A stretch of DNA of 64,000 nucleotides from Lachnospiraceae bacterium UBA7196. GTDB taxonomy: Bacteria; Bacillota; Clostridia; Lachnospirales; Lachnospiraceae. The number at the start of each line of letters is the position of its first letter. The first letter of the stretch is position 1. Where the stretch lies: positions 48,888 to 112,887 of the forward strand of contig DKUU01000041.1 in NCBI GenBank assembly GCA_002490835.1, written 5' to 3'. Both the position numbers and the translations under genes were made by a program. The notes under the pieces are model-generated. The model searched no databases. It was given only the letters and a program-made list of their open reading frames with translations, and was not told where the DNA came from. Positions 24,607 through 32,969 of the stretch are shown here, piece after piece.

Positions 24607-24753
24607 TCATACAGTCGCCCTGACCGCATTGCATAAATAAAATGCGGCCACCACATCGATTGTAGTCATATATACATAAGGTCGGTCATGGTCCGCCTGA
24701 TTTGGCCTTAGCACTTTAATATTTTCAGTATTACTTCCATGATACAGTACCAT
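24607..24753 (-). pseudogene. Truncated N-terminal gene fragment
   Basis: A 48-codon frame beginning MVLYHGSNTENIKVLRPNQA, with DHDRPYVYMTT following, and ending abruptly in FYLCNAVRATV. The opening resembles a Lachnospiraceae family with an ADP-ribosyltransferase-like LYHGS start that normally runs well past 100 residues. The family name is not certain. The 3' part is absent, so it is probably a decayed gene. Confidence 0.45.
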
Positions 24754-24816
24754 AACGCCCTCCAAAAAGAATATCTGCTTTCGAAAATTCTTCATCGTCA
24801 CCGTGAAATTGGATTT

Positions 24817-25530
24817 TCAATTATTTCTTATTCTGATATAAATGCCGACAAAACAAGTATATGGTTTGATGATCGTCTCATAATACTTCCTGTCCCCGAG
24901 TGCAAATTCATGATCCGTCGCAAGCCAATCGTCCCATGCCTCACCGAAACACTCCATTTCCCATGTTTTCACCGACTCGATTCTACTGTCGTCACCGATG
25001 ATTTCCTCCCAGCATTTCGGAGTTTTGAACAGATGGGCATCTTCACCCAACCAAGCACAAAGGAGTTCTTCGGCGCGTCCCGCATAGGCATCTTTCAATC
25101 CAGGGATTCCGATCAACACCTCTCCGCCATCTGTCATAAACGGCAGAATCTTTTCCTGAAAAAAGCCCCCTCTTCCCGCAAAATAGTGATAGGAATCGAT
25201 ACTCACCAGCGCGCGAAACTGCTTCTTCGTAAAAGTAAGATTGTTCGCATCTTCGCAGACAGGCGTTATCTGTCCGTCAACGCCCCATTCTGCAAATCGT
25301 TTTTCATTCTCTTCCGCACTCACCCAAAGATCGTTTGCAAATACGCGTGCTCCCGTTTCTTTGGCAATGACAAGACTTGTCAGCCCTGTCCCGCAACCCA
25401 GATCGAGGATCGCATCGTCGGGCGCAAGCCGCAGGGGATACTTCTCAAACAACTCCGCCAAAATTCGGACGCTGTTTGGTCCCATCATCGTTTCCGCTGA
25501 AATATATGCCCTATAATGATCAATATTCAT
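24817..25530 (-). CDS. Class I SAM-dependent methyltransferase
   Basis: A 237-residue methyltransferase with motif I ILDLGCGTGL (residues 41-50), motif II ARVFANDLW, and VCEDANNLTF as the adenine-contact segment. The substrate is not readable. The ATG at 25530 has GGGAG ten bases upstream; the frame is open further but without support. A short upstream ORF (MPHCSYAVFVKEKLP) overlaps its start. It lies in the accessory stretch, away from obvious partners. Some relatives act on small molecules such as arsenite or cyclopropane lipids, but nothing here distinguishes them. Confidence 0.82.
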   Translation of the reverse strand: MNIDHYRAYISAETMMGPNSVRILAELFEKYPLRLAPDDAILDLGCGTGLTSLVIAKETGARVFANDLWVSAEENEKRFAEWGVDGQITPVCEDANNLTFTKKQFRALVSIDSYHYFAGRGGFFQEKILPFMTDGGEVLIGIPGLKDAYAGRAEELLCAWLGEDAHLFKTPKCWEEIIGDDSRIESVKTWEMECFGEAWDDWLATDHEFALGDRKYYETIIKPYTCFVGIYIRIRNN

Positions 25531-25852
25531 ACAACTTCTCCCACGCTTTCGGTAATTTTTCTTTGACAAAGACAGCATAAGAACAATGCGGCATTTCTAT
25601 CATATTTTCTCTTTCATGTATCCGGCAACGGCGGTAAAGCAGTCTTTGGCAACCCGATTTCCATATGCTTATCATACCACTTTACCGAAAACGGGGCAAT
25701 CGCAAGCATAGACTTCTTCTCCTACAAGACAGATAAAAAAGTTAAAAATTTCCATAAATGATTAGAAATATCAGTTGTTTCCATCGTTTTCATCGATTAT
25801 ACTATAAGTATCTATCTTATTTCGTAAGTAATTCTATTCAAGGAGAACGGGC
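25531..25852. other. Intergenic stretch with a promoter and short relic frames
   Basis: The stretch lies between two divergent genes. On the minus strand, two short frames (one ending AVAGYMKEKI, another beginning MPHCSYAVF and overlapping the methyltransferase start) look like gene relics or leader peptides. Rightwards it contains the promoter of the GGDEF gene. Nothing else is seen. Confidence 0.4.
25775..25803 (+). promoter_or_regulatory. Predicted promoter of the sensor-GGDEF gene
   Basis: TTGTTT (25775-25780), a 17-base spacer and TATACT (25798-25803) lie about 50 bases before the ATG at 25853. Confidence 0.55.
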
Positions 25853-27721
25853 ATGAAGAAAGTAGTGCTATTTTCAGATGGATGGAAAAGAATGATCACC
25901 TATGCGTGGGTGGACGGCATGATGCAGTACATAACAAACAGCGAGGAAGAAATCGCGCTGTATCAGTATAATTGTCATGGAAACTGGAGCCTTGACGAAA
26001 AGCATAATCATGGCGAATACAACATTTACACTCTGCCGGACTTATCCGAGTTTGACGGCATTATTTTGGACTGTACCAATATCATTGACCGCAGCCACAT
26101 GGATAAGCTCATTGCCATGATACGCAGGGCGGACAAACCGACGGTAAGCATCAGCCAGTATATTGAGGGGTTTTATTATACCGGAATCGACAATAAGAAA
26201 CCCATTGCTGATATGATCGATCACCTGTATCATGTGCATAACTGCAGACGGTTCATATTTGCCGGCGGCCCGAAAGATAATTATGAAAATGCGCTCAGAA
26301 CGGCTTCTTATCTGGAAAACATTGAAAAGCTCGGGCTCTCCAGAGAAGACAATCCTGTCTGGTACGGCGACTACGATTTTTCCACCGGTCTTCGCTATTT
26401 CGAAGAATTTATCAAGAGTTTTCACGGTCAGGATATCGTATTCCCTGACGTATTCGTCTGTGTAAATGACAATATTGCGGCAGGGATCTGTCATCAGGCG
26501 CAGCAGTACGGCTATGAAATACCACGGGATTTCAAAGTAACCGGTTTTGACAATCTGGATAAGGCGGCCTATTTTTACCCCCAGATCACAACGGTTGCGC
26601 ATATGCGCGAAAATATCGGAAATAAAACCATGGAAATTTTAGCGGATGTATGGGCCGGCAAGGATGTCGCGCAAACACATTTCATGCCCTCCGTCTGCTA
26701 CTTTTCCGAAAGCTGCGGCTGTCCGAACAGCGGTCTGCTTGATTATAGGCAATACGCGAAAGATCAGGTGATTGCCGGTGTCGATAAGCTAAACCGGGAA
26801 GAGATGCTGATCAAACTGGAAAGCGACATCGTTAAGTGTGCCAATTATGACGAGGTTTTCGAACAAATCGGGGGATATTTTGCCACGCTGGACTGCGACG
26901 GTTTTGCCTTTGTCGTTGATAAGCGGATGTATGAAGGTGCGGACGAGAGCTGCTTTGTGAAAGACGGCTATGATTTCGACAATCTGATCGTCGCGTATAT
27001 GGCGGAAGGAAAAAAGCGCATCCCTATCAGTGACATATCGGAATTTTTCAAATATTGTGAAGAGAGAGGCGCAAAAACGGCCTATATCTTTACGCCGATC
27101 CATTTCAGAGAACACGCCGTTGGTTTTAGTGTGCTGGTCAATACCAGATTTTTATACGATAATCCGTATTTATATGACCTGCACAGCACCATCACCAAGA
27201 CGCTTGAAAATCTGTATAAAAAACTGCTGCTTGAAGTCGCGAACAAAAAACTCATGGATATCTACAACCGCGACCAGTTGACCGGTCTGTACAACCGCAT
27301 TGCTTATACGGAAATGATTGAGCCGGAATACCGTAAACACTGCGATCACGGCAGAAAATGTGTGCTGAATTTTATTGATGCGGATAATTTCAAGCAGATC
27401 AATGATACCTACGGCCATGAAAAAGGCGACCTTATCTTAAAACAGATCGCGAGTGTACTGCGGGACAAATGTCCGGACGAAGGCTATGTCTACCGCTATG
27501 GCGGCGATGAATTTATTGCCTTTTTCCCTGTTGATGATGACGCCGATATCGAAAAGTTCCGCGCCGAAGTCATGCTGGCGCTGGAAAAAGACGACATCAG
27601 TGTCAGCATTGGACTTACAACAACCGACCCTCTGTCAGACAAGACTTTTGATGATTACATGAAATTAGCCGATGATGAAATGTACCGCATAAAAGCCGCC
27701 AAAAAAGCGCGCGCTCAGTGA
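25853..27721 (+). CDS. LacI-type ligand sensor fused to diguanylate cyclase
   Basis: A 622-residue soluble protein. Residues 1 to about 270 have the periplasmic-binding-like fold of LacI/GalR effector domains (FDGIILDCTN, PDVFVCVNDNIAAGICHQAQQYGYEIPRDFKVTGFDN), but without the DNA-binding head. A GAF-like middle region follows, then a GGDEF domain with intact GGDEF at 550-554 (RYGGDEF) and DADNFKQINDTYGH. The inhibitory RxxD site is absent. It should make cyclic-di-GMP in response to a cytoplasmic sugar-like ligand. AAGGAG precedes the ATG. It overlaps the converging carbamoyltransferase gene by seven bases. Confidence 0.88.
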   Translation: MKKVVLFSDGWKRMITYAWVDGMMQYITNSEEEIALYQYNCHGNWSLDEKHNHGEYNIYTLPDLSEFDGIILDCTNIIDRSHMDKLIAMIRRADKPTVSISQYIEGFYYTGIDNKKPIADMIDHLYHVHNCRRFIFAGGPKDNYENALRTASYLENIEKLGLSREDNPVWYGDYDFSTGLRYFEEFIKSFHGQDIVFPDVFVCVNDNIAAGICHQAQQYGYEIPRDFKVTGFDNLDKAAYFYPQITTVAHMRENIGNKTMEILADVWAGKDVAQTHFMPSVCYFSESCGCPNSGLLDYRQYAKDQVIAGVDKLNREEMLIKLESDIVKCANYDEVFEQIGGYFATLDCDGFAFVVDKRMYEGADESCFVKDGYDFDNLIVAYMAEGKKRIPISDISEFFKYCEERGAKTAYIFTPIHFREHAVGFSVLVNTRFLYDNPYLYDLHSTITKTLENLYKKLLLEVANKKLMDIYNRDQLTGLYNRIAYTEMIEPEYRKHCDHGRKCVLNFIDADNFKQINDTYGHEKGDLILKQIASVLRDKCPDEGYVYRYGGDEFIAFFPVDDDADIEKFRAEVMLALEKDDISVSIGLTTTDPLSDKTFDDYMKLADDEMYRIKAAKKARAQ

Positions 27722-28551
27722 ATCGTCTGCATACACCAAACCATCACTGCCTGCTGGACCGCCAGCAGGCTTTTCTTAAATCCATACCCCACAAAATAGT
27801 CTGATGCAATCGCGTCTGCGGAAACTTCTTCCCCGCGGTAAAACGGCGGGCAGGGATTGAGAACGGCATTTTTGTTGGCCTTGTCCATCACCGCCTTCGT
27901 CACCTGACAGCCTCTGAAATCTTCTAATTCTTTTGCCGACAGGGAATCCGTGCAGATGATGTCTTTTCCTTCGACCGCCATTTCTATCTCATGATATACT
28001 TCCACACCGTCCATCTCATAGCCTGCGCCGCAGCACTGTGACAGCGTAAATCCCAGCACCTTGGAAGCCTCCTTCCAAGCCAGACCGATATTGCCCTTCT
28101 TCCCCACAAACAAATAGTGATCTGCCAGAAAATCGTCTCTGATCTTGGAAAGTGCATACAGGTCGGCCAAAATCTCGCAGGGATGATTTTGATCCGTCAT
28201 GGCATTGATCACCGGCGCCTTCGCGTACCCGGCCGCCGCTTCCAGCAGCTTGATGTCCTTATGCCGGATAACGACCAGCTCCGCCCAATTATCTAAATAG
28301 CCGAAAACATCCTGCAGCTCTTCCCTCTTGTCCAGCGTATCGCTTGGAAACAGGATCGGCTGGCCGCCCAGCAGATAAATCCCTTTTTCAAAGGTGACCC
28401 GCGTCCTCACGCTGGATGTGGGGAAAAACAGGACTACACTTTTTCCATTTAGAAACCCATTGTATTTCCCTGCACTGATTTCGTCGGCAATTTGAAATAT
28501 CTCGTAAATATCATCCGGCCCTAAATCGGTCAATCGAATCAAATATTTCAT
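27715..28551 (-). CDS. Aspartate/ornithine carbamoyltransferase family protein, atypical
   Basis: A 278-residue member of the carbamoyltransferase family, shorter than the usual 300-330. The carbamoyl-phosphate loop is FFPTSSVRTRVTF (SSVRTR at 46-51, versus STRTR), and HPCE is at 123-126 (versus HPxQ). The second-substrate loop reads NPCPPFYRGEEV instead of the OTC HCLP. These changes suggest a substrate other than ornithine or aspartate. I use the ATG at 28551, with GGAGG nine bases upstream. There are no arginine genes nearby. It could be catabolic or a specialised transcarbamoylase; the true substrate is open. Confidence 0.8.
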   Translation of the reverse strand: MKYLIRLTDLGPDDIYEIFQIADEISAGKYNGFLNGKSVVLFFPTSSVRTRVTFEKGIYLLGGQPILFPSDTLDKREELQDVFGYLDNWAELVVIRHKDIKLLEAAAGYAKAPVINAMTDQNHPCEILADLYALSKIRDDFLADHYLFVGKKGNIGLAWKEASKVLGFTLSQCCGAGYEMDGVEVYHEIEMAVEGKDIICTDSLSAKELEDFRGCQVTKAVMDKANKNAVLNPCPPFYRGEEVSADAIASDYFVGYGFKKSLLAVQQAVMVWCMQTIH

Positions 28552-28631
28552 CGCCCTCATCCTCCAACAGGTCTGATTTGCAGGAGCATCCTCAAAAAAT
28601 TTTCCCTCAAATTCATATCTTCATCAAATCT

Positions 28632-28660
28632 TTATTTTTTCCTGCTACGCTTTCTATAAA
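28632..28660 (+). promoter_or_regulatory. Possible activator-dependent promoter of the immunity genes
   Basis: TATAAA (28655-28660) has only TTATTT at -35 (28632-28637). TCAAAT occurs twice upstream (28607 and 28624), about 17 bases apart. A poor -35 and paired repeats fit activation by the linked OmpR-type regulator, but this is weak evidence. Confidence 0.35.
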
Positions 28661-28686
28661 CAAGAAAAAAGAAAGAAGGAATCCCT

Positions 28687-29400
28687 ATGGAAATGATACT
28701 GCAAACCACGGATCTTAGCAAGTCGTTTCACAACCAAAAGGCGGTAGATCACGTTTCCCTCCATATTGAAAAAGGAACCGTTTACGGACTATTGGGACCG
28801 AACGGCGCAGGGAAATCCACTACTTTGAAAATGCTTGCCGGCGTTTTAAAACCGACTGCGGGTAATATCTGTTTTCATGGAAAGCCGTGGAGTAGAGAAA
28901 GTCTGTCTGAGATCGGCGCGCTGATTGAAACGCCGCCCCTTTATGAAAATTTGACAGCAAGCGAAAACCTGAAGATCAGATCATTACTTCTTGGGGTGGA
29001 TGAGAAAAGAATCGACAAGGTATTACAAGTTGTCTCCCTTACAAATACAGGGAAAAAGAAGGCTGGCCAGTTTTCTTTGGGGATGAAGCAGCGGCTTGGC
29101 ATTGCCATGGCATTATTGGGAGAGCCAAAGCTCCTGATTCTGGATGAACCGACAAACGGATTAGACCCGATCGGAATCGAACAGCTGCGCGAACTGATCC
29201 GCTCCTTCCCCGCCAGTGGGATCACGGTCATTCTTTCCAGTCACATTCTCTCAGAAGTACAGTTGATCGCGGATCATGTCGGGATCATTTCCAACGGTAT
29301 CTTAGGATACGAAGGTCCGCTGGCGCAGGGACAGGATCTGGAAACCCTTTTTATGGATGTTGTCAGGGGAAACGGAAAGGCTGGTGATTGCTGTGATTGA
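28687..29400 (+). CDS. Lantibiotic-protection ABC transporter ATPase
   Basis: A 237-residue ABC ATPase with Walker A GPNGAGKST, Q-loop region, signature FSLGMKQRLGIAMALL, Walker B LLILDEPTNGLDP and switch histidine in LSSHILSE. It is of the BcrA/NukF/SpaF immunity type. AAGGAAT lies before the ATG. The first permease gene overlaps its end, and a second permease, regulator and kinase follow. The set should expel or detach a lantibiotic or similar peptide from the membrane. No peptide precursor or synthesis genes are seen nearby. Confidence 0.9.
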   Translation: MEMILQTTDLSKSFHNQKAVDHVSLHIEKGTVYGLLGPNGAGKSTTLKMLAGVLKPTAGNICFHGKPWSRESLSEIGALIETPPLYENLTASENLKIRSLLLGVDEKRIDKVLQVVSLTNTGKKKAGQFSLGMKQRLGIAMALLGEPKLLILDEPTNGLDPIGIEQLRELIRSFPASGITVILSSHILSEVQLIADHVGIISNGILGYEGPLAQGQDLETLFMDVVRGNGKAGDCCD

Positions 29401-30124
29401 CATTGTAAAGGCTGAATATCAAAAAACCAAACGGTCGATGCGGCGAAATTTGATTTGGGCATTTCCGGTAATCACGCTGGCTTTGGCCTTTATCCTCACT
29501 CTCGGAATGACAGACGCCTATGCCGAAAGCGTCTGGAACTGGTGGTACACGCTGCTGCTCCCCGGTATGCTCGCGATCATCTGCCACCTGACGATGGCGC
29601 AGGAGAAAAAGACAAACTATTATCACCTGACGACACTCCCTGTCAGCAAAAGGAAATTGATGACGGGCAAGATTATCTGGCTGGGCTGTGCGATCCTGCT
29701 TGCAAATAGTATCGTATTTGTCGGCGCTTCCTTAGGTGGTCTTCTCCTGACGACCCGTGTGCCCATAGGCGGCGCGGCAATCGGCGTATTGCTTCTTACC
29801 GTCACGCAGTTATGGGAGATCCCTGTATTTTTGTTTTTCAGTGAACGCTTCGGGATGATTGCGGAATTACTGCTTAGCCTGTTTGTTACGGTCGGCGGCA
29901 TCATCATCGCTCCAACCGAAAAATGGTATTTCGTTGTTTCCGCAATCCCTATGCGGATCCTGTGTCCCTATCTGCGCATATTGCCAAACGGTCTTCCGGC
30001 CGAGGTCGGTAATCCGCTGCTTGATCGGGGCGTCGTTATTCCGGGGATCTGCTTATCCGTTTTATGGTTCATTTTGGCATCCGTTCTAGTCCTGAACCGG
30101 TTTGAAAAAAGGGAGGTAAATTAG
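29393..30124 (+). CDS. Lantibiotic immunity ABC permease (MutE/EpiE type)
   Basis: A 243-residue protein with about six membrane helices, matching the MutE/EpiE/SpaE immunity permease group (IVKAEYQKTKRSMRRNLIWAFPVI opening region, YYHLTTLPVSKRKL). I prefer the GTG at 29393, which overlaps the ATPase stop by eight bases; an upstream ATG at 29357 lies deep inside the ATPase gene. Close overlap supports one transcript and coupled translation. Confidence 0.85.
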   Translation: MIDIVKAEYQKTKRSMRRNLIWAFPVITLALAFILTLGMTDAYAESVWNWWYTLLLPGMLAIICHLTMAQEKKTNYYHLTTLPVSKRKLMTGKIIWLGCAILLANSIVFVGASLGGLLLTTRVPIGGAAIGVLLLTVTQLWEIPVFLFFSERFGMIAELLLSLFVTVGGIIIAPTEKWYFVVSAIPMRILCPYLRILPNGLPAEVGNPLLDRGVVIPGICLSVLWFILASVLVLNRFEKREVN

Positions 30125-30126
30125 AA

Positions 30127-30870
30127 ATGCTTAGGAGACATCTTCATGCAGACATTTTGAAAATGAAGGGCACGCCTGTGATCCTTGCGCATATCCTGAT
30201 TCCCATCATCACAAGCGGGCTGTTTTTGCTCTATTATTCCTTTTCTGTCTGGAGTGATACGACAAAAATTATCGCCTTTTATCAGGCCGTCGGCGTCGGA
30301 TTTCCTGTACTGATCGGGATATTTTGCGCAAATGCGGCAGCGCAGGAGAAAAATGCCGGAGGCTTTCAGAATCTGCTCGCCTCACCGCACAAGGTAACTG
30401 CATTTTGGTCAAAGGTACTCCTTCTCCTCCTTTTGGGTATGTTCTCTGTCCTGTTCACCGCAGGCCTGTTCGGTTACGGTTTTTGCAGGGCTCCCGGACT
30501 CAGCAATATAAGCATTGGCCTGTGTATCACGGCGGCACTGATCATGTGGTGCAGCAGCATCCCGCTCTATCTTTGGCAGATGATCCTGACGTTTCAGTTT
30601 GGAGAAGGCGTGTCCGTCTGCGCGGGAATTGTGTCAAGCCTCGTCAGCGCCTTGATGCTCACGGGACTTGGAAAATTTATCTGGAAATTTACCGTGGTCT
30701 CATGGACCGCCAGAATCCCCTACACCTGCTTAAAGCTGGCGTTTGGAGAAGCCGGCGCGTATAATGAATTACAAGCCGTGTTCCCACTCTATGCTGTCTT
30801 TACCGTGATCAGTATGCTATATTATTTTCTGTGGGCATTTTGCTTTGAAGGCTGCAAACTGTCAGAATAA
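30127..30870 (+). CDS. Lantibiotic immunity ABC permease (MutG/EpiG type)
   Basis: A 247-residue second permease with six hydrophobic segments, starting MLRRHLHADILKMKGT. The ANAAAQEKNAGGFQNLL segment between the second and third helices is typical of the immunity permeases. It starts two bases after the previous gene. It pairs with the MutE-type subunit and the ATPase to form the immunity transporter. Confidence 0.85.
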   Translation: MLRRHLHADILKMKGTPVILAHILIPIITSGLFLLYYSFSVWSDTTKIIAFYQAVGVGFPVLIGIFCANAAAQEKNAGGFQNLLASPHKVTAFWSKVLLLLLLGMFSVLFTAGLFGYGFCRAPGLSNISIGLCITAALIMWCSSIPLYLWQMILTFQFGEGVSVCAGIVSSLVSALMLTGLGKFIWKFTVVSWTARIPYTCLKLAFGEAGAYNELQAVFPLYAVFTVISMLYYFLWAFCFEGCKLSE

Positions 30871-30899
30871 AGGAATAGATTACAGAAATGGAGATTACA

Positions 30900-31562
30900 A
30901 TGGCAAACATCTTAGCGGTCGATGATGATACGGCCATTCTTGACATGATAGAAACCATTTTGGCAAAGGACGGGCACATCGTCACGAAAGTAAGCGATCC
31001 GCTTGCTCTTGATTTGGAAAAACTACAGCTTTTTGATTTAATCCTCTTAGACATTATGATGTCCGGAACGAACGGTTTTTCCTTATGTGCAAAAATCAGG
31101 AAGCTTGTTGACTGCCCCATTTTATTTCTCACGGCAAAGACCGAAGAAAACAGTCTGGTCAACGGACTGGCATTGGGAGCAGATGATTATCTCTTAAAAC
31201 CCTTCGGGGTCAAAGAGCTTCGTGCGAGGATTGCGGCGCACCTGAGGCGGGAACATCGGGAGCATTCCGTAAAAATGGTTCTTGGGCGCATTTGCTTCAA
31301 CCTGTCTCTCCGGCAAATGCGCATCGACGATCAGGAAATCCCGCTCACGAAATCGGAGTATGAAATCTGTGCGTATCTTGCGCAAAATCGGGGACAGGTT
31401 TTTTCCAAAGAGCAGATTTTGGAACAGGTATTTGGCTTTGACAGTGAAAGCAGCGACAATACGATCATCACACATATCAAAAATATCAGAACGAAACTTG
31501 CCGCTTATGAGTGTATGCCGATCAAAACTGTTTGGGGGATTGGATATAAATGGGAAAAGTAA
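30900..31562 (+). CDS. OmpR-family response regulator
   Basis: A 220-residue regulator: receiver with AVDDDTAILDMI, phospho-acceptor in LILLDIMMSGTNGF and K in YLLKPFG, then a winged-helix DNA-binding domain (LTKSEYEICAYLAQN, SDNTIITHIKNIRTKL). GGAG is six bases from the ATG at 30900; an upstream ATG at 30888 is less well placed. It resembles NisR/SpaR-type regulators of lantibiotic response and overlaps the kinase gene by 13 bases. Confidence 0.92.
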   Translation: MANILAVDDDTAILDMIETILAKDGHIVTKVSDPLALDLEKLQLFDLILLDIMMSGTNGFSLCAKIRKLVDCPILFLTAKTEENSLVNGLALGADDYLLKPFGVKELRARIAAHLRREHREHSVKMVLGRICFNLSLRQMRIDDQEIPLTKSEYEICAYLAQNRGQVFSKEQILEQVFGFDSESSDNTIITHIKNIRTKLAAYECMPIKTVWGIGYKWEK

Positions 31563-32953
31563 GAAAACGCGATACCCTGCGCGGGGTCTTCATCCGCTAT
31601 GTGCTGGTCCTCCTTTGCGCATTATGCGCTTTCGGCGGATGTATTGTTGTTCTATTCAATCTCCTGCTAAACACAGGGCTGGTATATCCGGCAAATTACG
31701 CCGAGCGCAGGATAGACGAGGCCTATGATCTGTTGCAAACTGCGGATCGCGTGACAAAGGATATGATCTCCCCGCTTTGTCATTACGTCATTTTTTCTTC
31801 AGACGGTCAAAACCGCGGCACAGATATGTCAAAACAGTCCCTTGAAATCGCCCGTCAAGTCCTGAATCATGGGACCGCATCTGGTAACTATTTCTATAAG
31901 ATCATCCCCCGGGCAGACGAGTATCTTGTCCTGCAGTATAGCCTGACGCCTCAATTTCGTTCCGCATTTTTAAGAGAACACTTCATAAACCCACAAGATC
32001 TGCTGACAATCATAGCCCTCCTTGGCGGCATGGCAATCATCATCCTCTCCTCCGTTCGTTTCGGGAAAAAAATCAAGAGGAAAATGCAGCCGGTCATGGA
32101 GGCCATCGAGAAAATCAAAGAACAGGACCTTGAATACCGTACGTCTTATTCCGGAATCAGGGAATTTGACGATTGCCTGTCCTCCATAGATGATATGAGA
32201 ACTGCCTTGAAAGCTTCTCTTGAGCAGCAATGGAAGACCGAACAGGAGAAAAACAGACAAATGTCAGCCTTATCGCACGACATCAAAACACCTCTCACCG
32301 TCGTGAGAGGAAATGCCGAGCTGCTGTCTGAAACAAAGCTGACGGAAGAACAGAAAAACATGATCGATTCTATCGTAAGCAGCACCGCCCGCATCCAAAA
32401 TTATGTGCAAAAACTGATAGATATCACGAAATCAGCGGATGGCGACTGGGGCGCACCCGAAGAAGTGAATACAAAAGACCTTCTTTTAGAAATCCGGAAA
32501 CAGGCGTCAGAATTAGCGGAAGTTTACCGCCTCAAAATCGACTGGAACGAACAGTGGCACAGCCAAACGGTAACTGTGATGTACGATCAGGTGATCAGGG
32601 CCGTTATCAATATCATACAAAACGCCGCAGAGCATACGAAAGATGGCGGCACCATAACCGTCCGTATGGAAGAAACAAACAAAACGTTATCCTTTACCGT
32701 GGAGGATGACGGCAGCGGATTTACAAAGGAAGCCCTGATGCACGGAACCGAACCGTTTTTTATGGATGATGCGGGCAGAACCGGCGCGGCGCATTATGGA
32801 ATCGGCTTATATTTTGCCAAAACTATAGCCGAACAGCATGGCGGCAGGATCGTTCTCACCAATTCGGAAAAAACCGGAGGCGCAAGGGTAGTGATCTGTT
32901 TTCAAGCAGCTATACCTTCATGCCGGAGCCACAAACCCGCGATTGAAACATAA
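31550..32953 (+). CDS. Sensor histidine kinase (lantibiotic-response type)
   Basis: A 467-residue membrane kinase with two helices (about residues 14-38 and 148-170) bracketing an extracellular region. H-box MSALSHDIKTPLTVVRGNAELL, N-box INIIQNAAEH, and G boxes VEDDGSGF and GIGLYFAK follow. The kinase and regulator probably switch on the adjacent immunity transporter when a peptide is present. It ends 16 bases before the converging aroA gene. Confidence 0.92.
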   Translation: MGKVRKRDTLRGVFIRYVLVLLCALCAFGGCIVVLFNLLLNTGLVYPANYAERRIDEAYDLLQTADRVTKDMISPLCHYVIFSSDGQNRGTDMSKQSLEIARQVLNHGTASGNYFYKIIPRADEYLVLQYSLTPQFRSAFLREHFINPQDLLTIIALLGGMAIIILSSVRFGKKIKRKMQPVMEAIEKIKEQDLEYRTSYSGIREFDDCLSSIDDMRTALKASLEQQWKTEQEKNRQMSALSHDIKTPLTVVRGNAELLSETKLTEEQKNMIDSIVSSTARIQNYVQKLIDITKSADGDWGAPEEVNTKDLLLEIRKQASELAEVYRLKIDWNEQWHSQTVTVMYDQVIRAVINIIQNAAEHTKDGGTITVRMEETNKTLSFTVEDDGSGFTKEALMHGTEPFFMDDAGRTGAAHYGIGLYFAKTIAEQHGGRIVLTNSEKTGGARVVICFQAAIPSCRSHKPAIET

Positions 32954-32969
32954 AGTCATCAGACTTTTT

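Noticed and set aside
24739..25500. A 253-codon rightward frame over the methyltransferase
   Set aside because: The opposite strand shows clear methyltransferase motifs; this frame has none and starts inside a relic gene.
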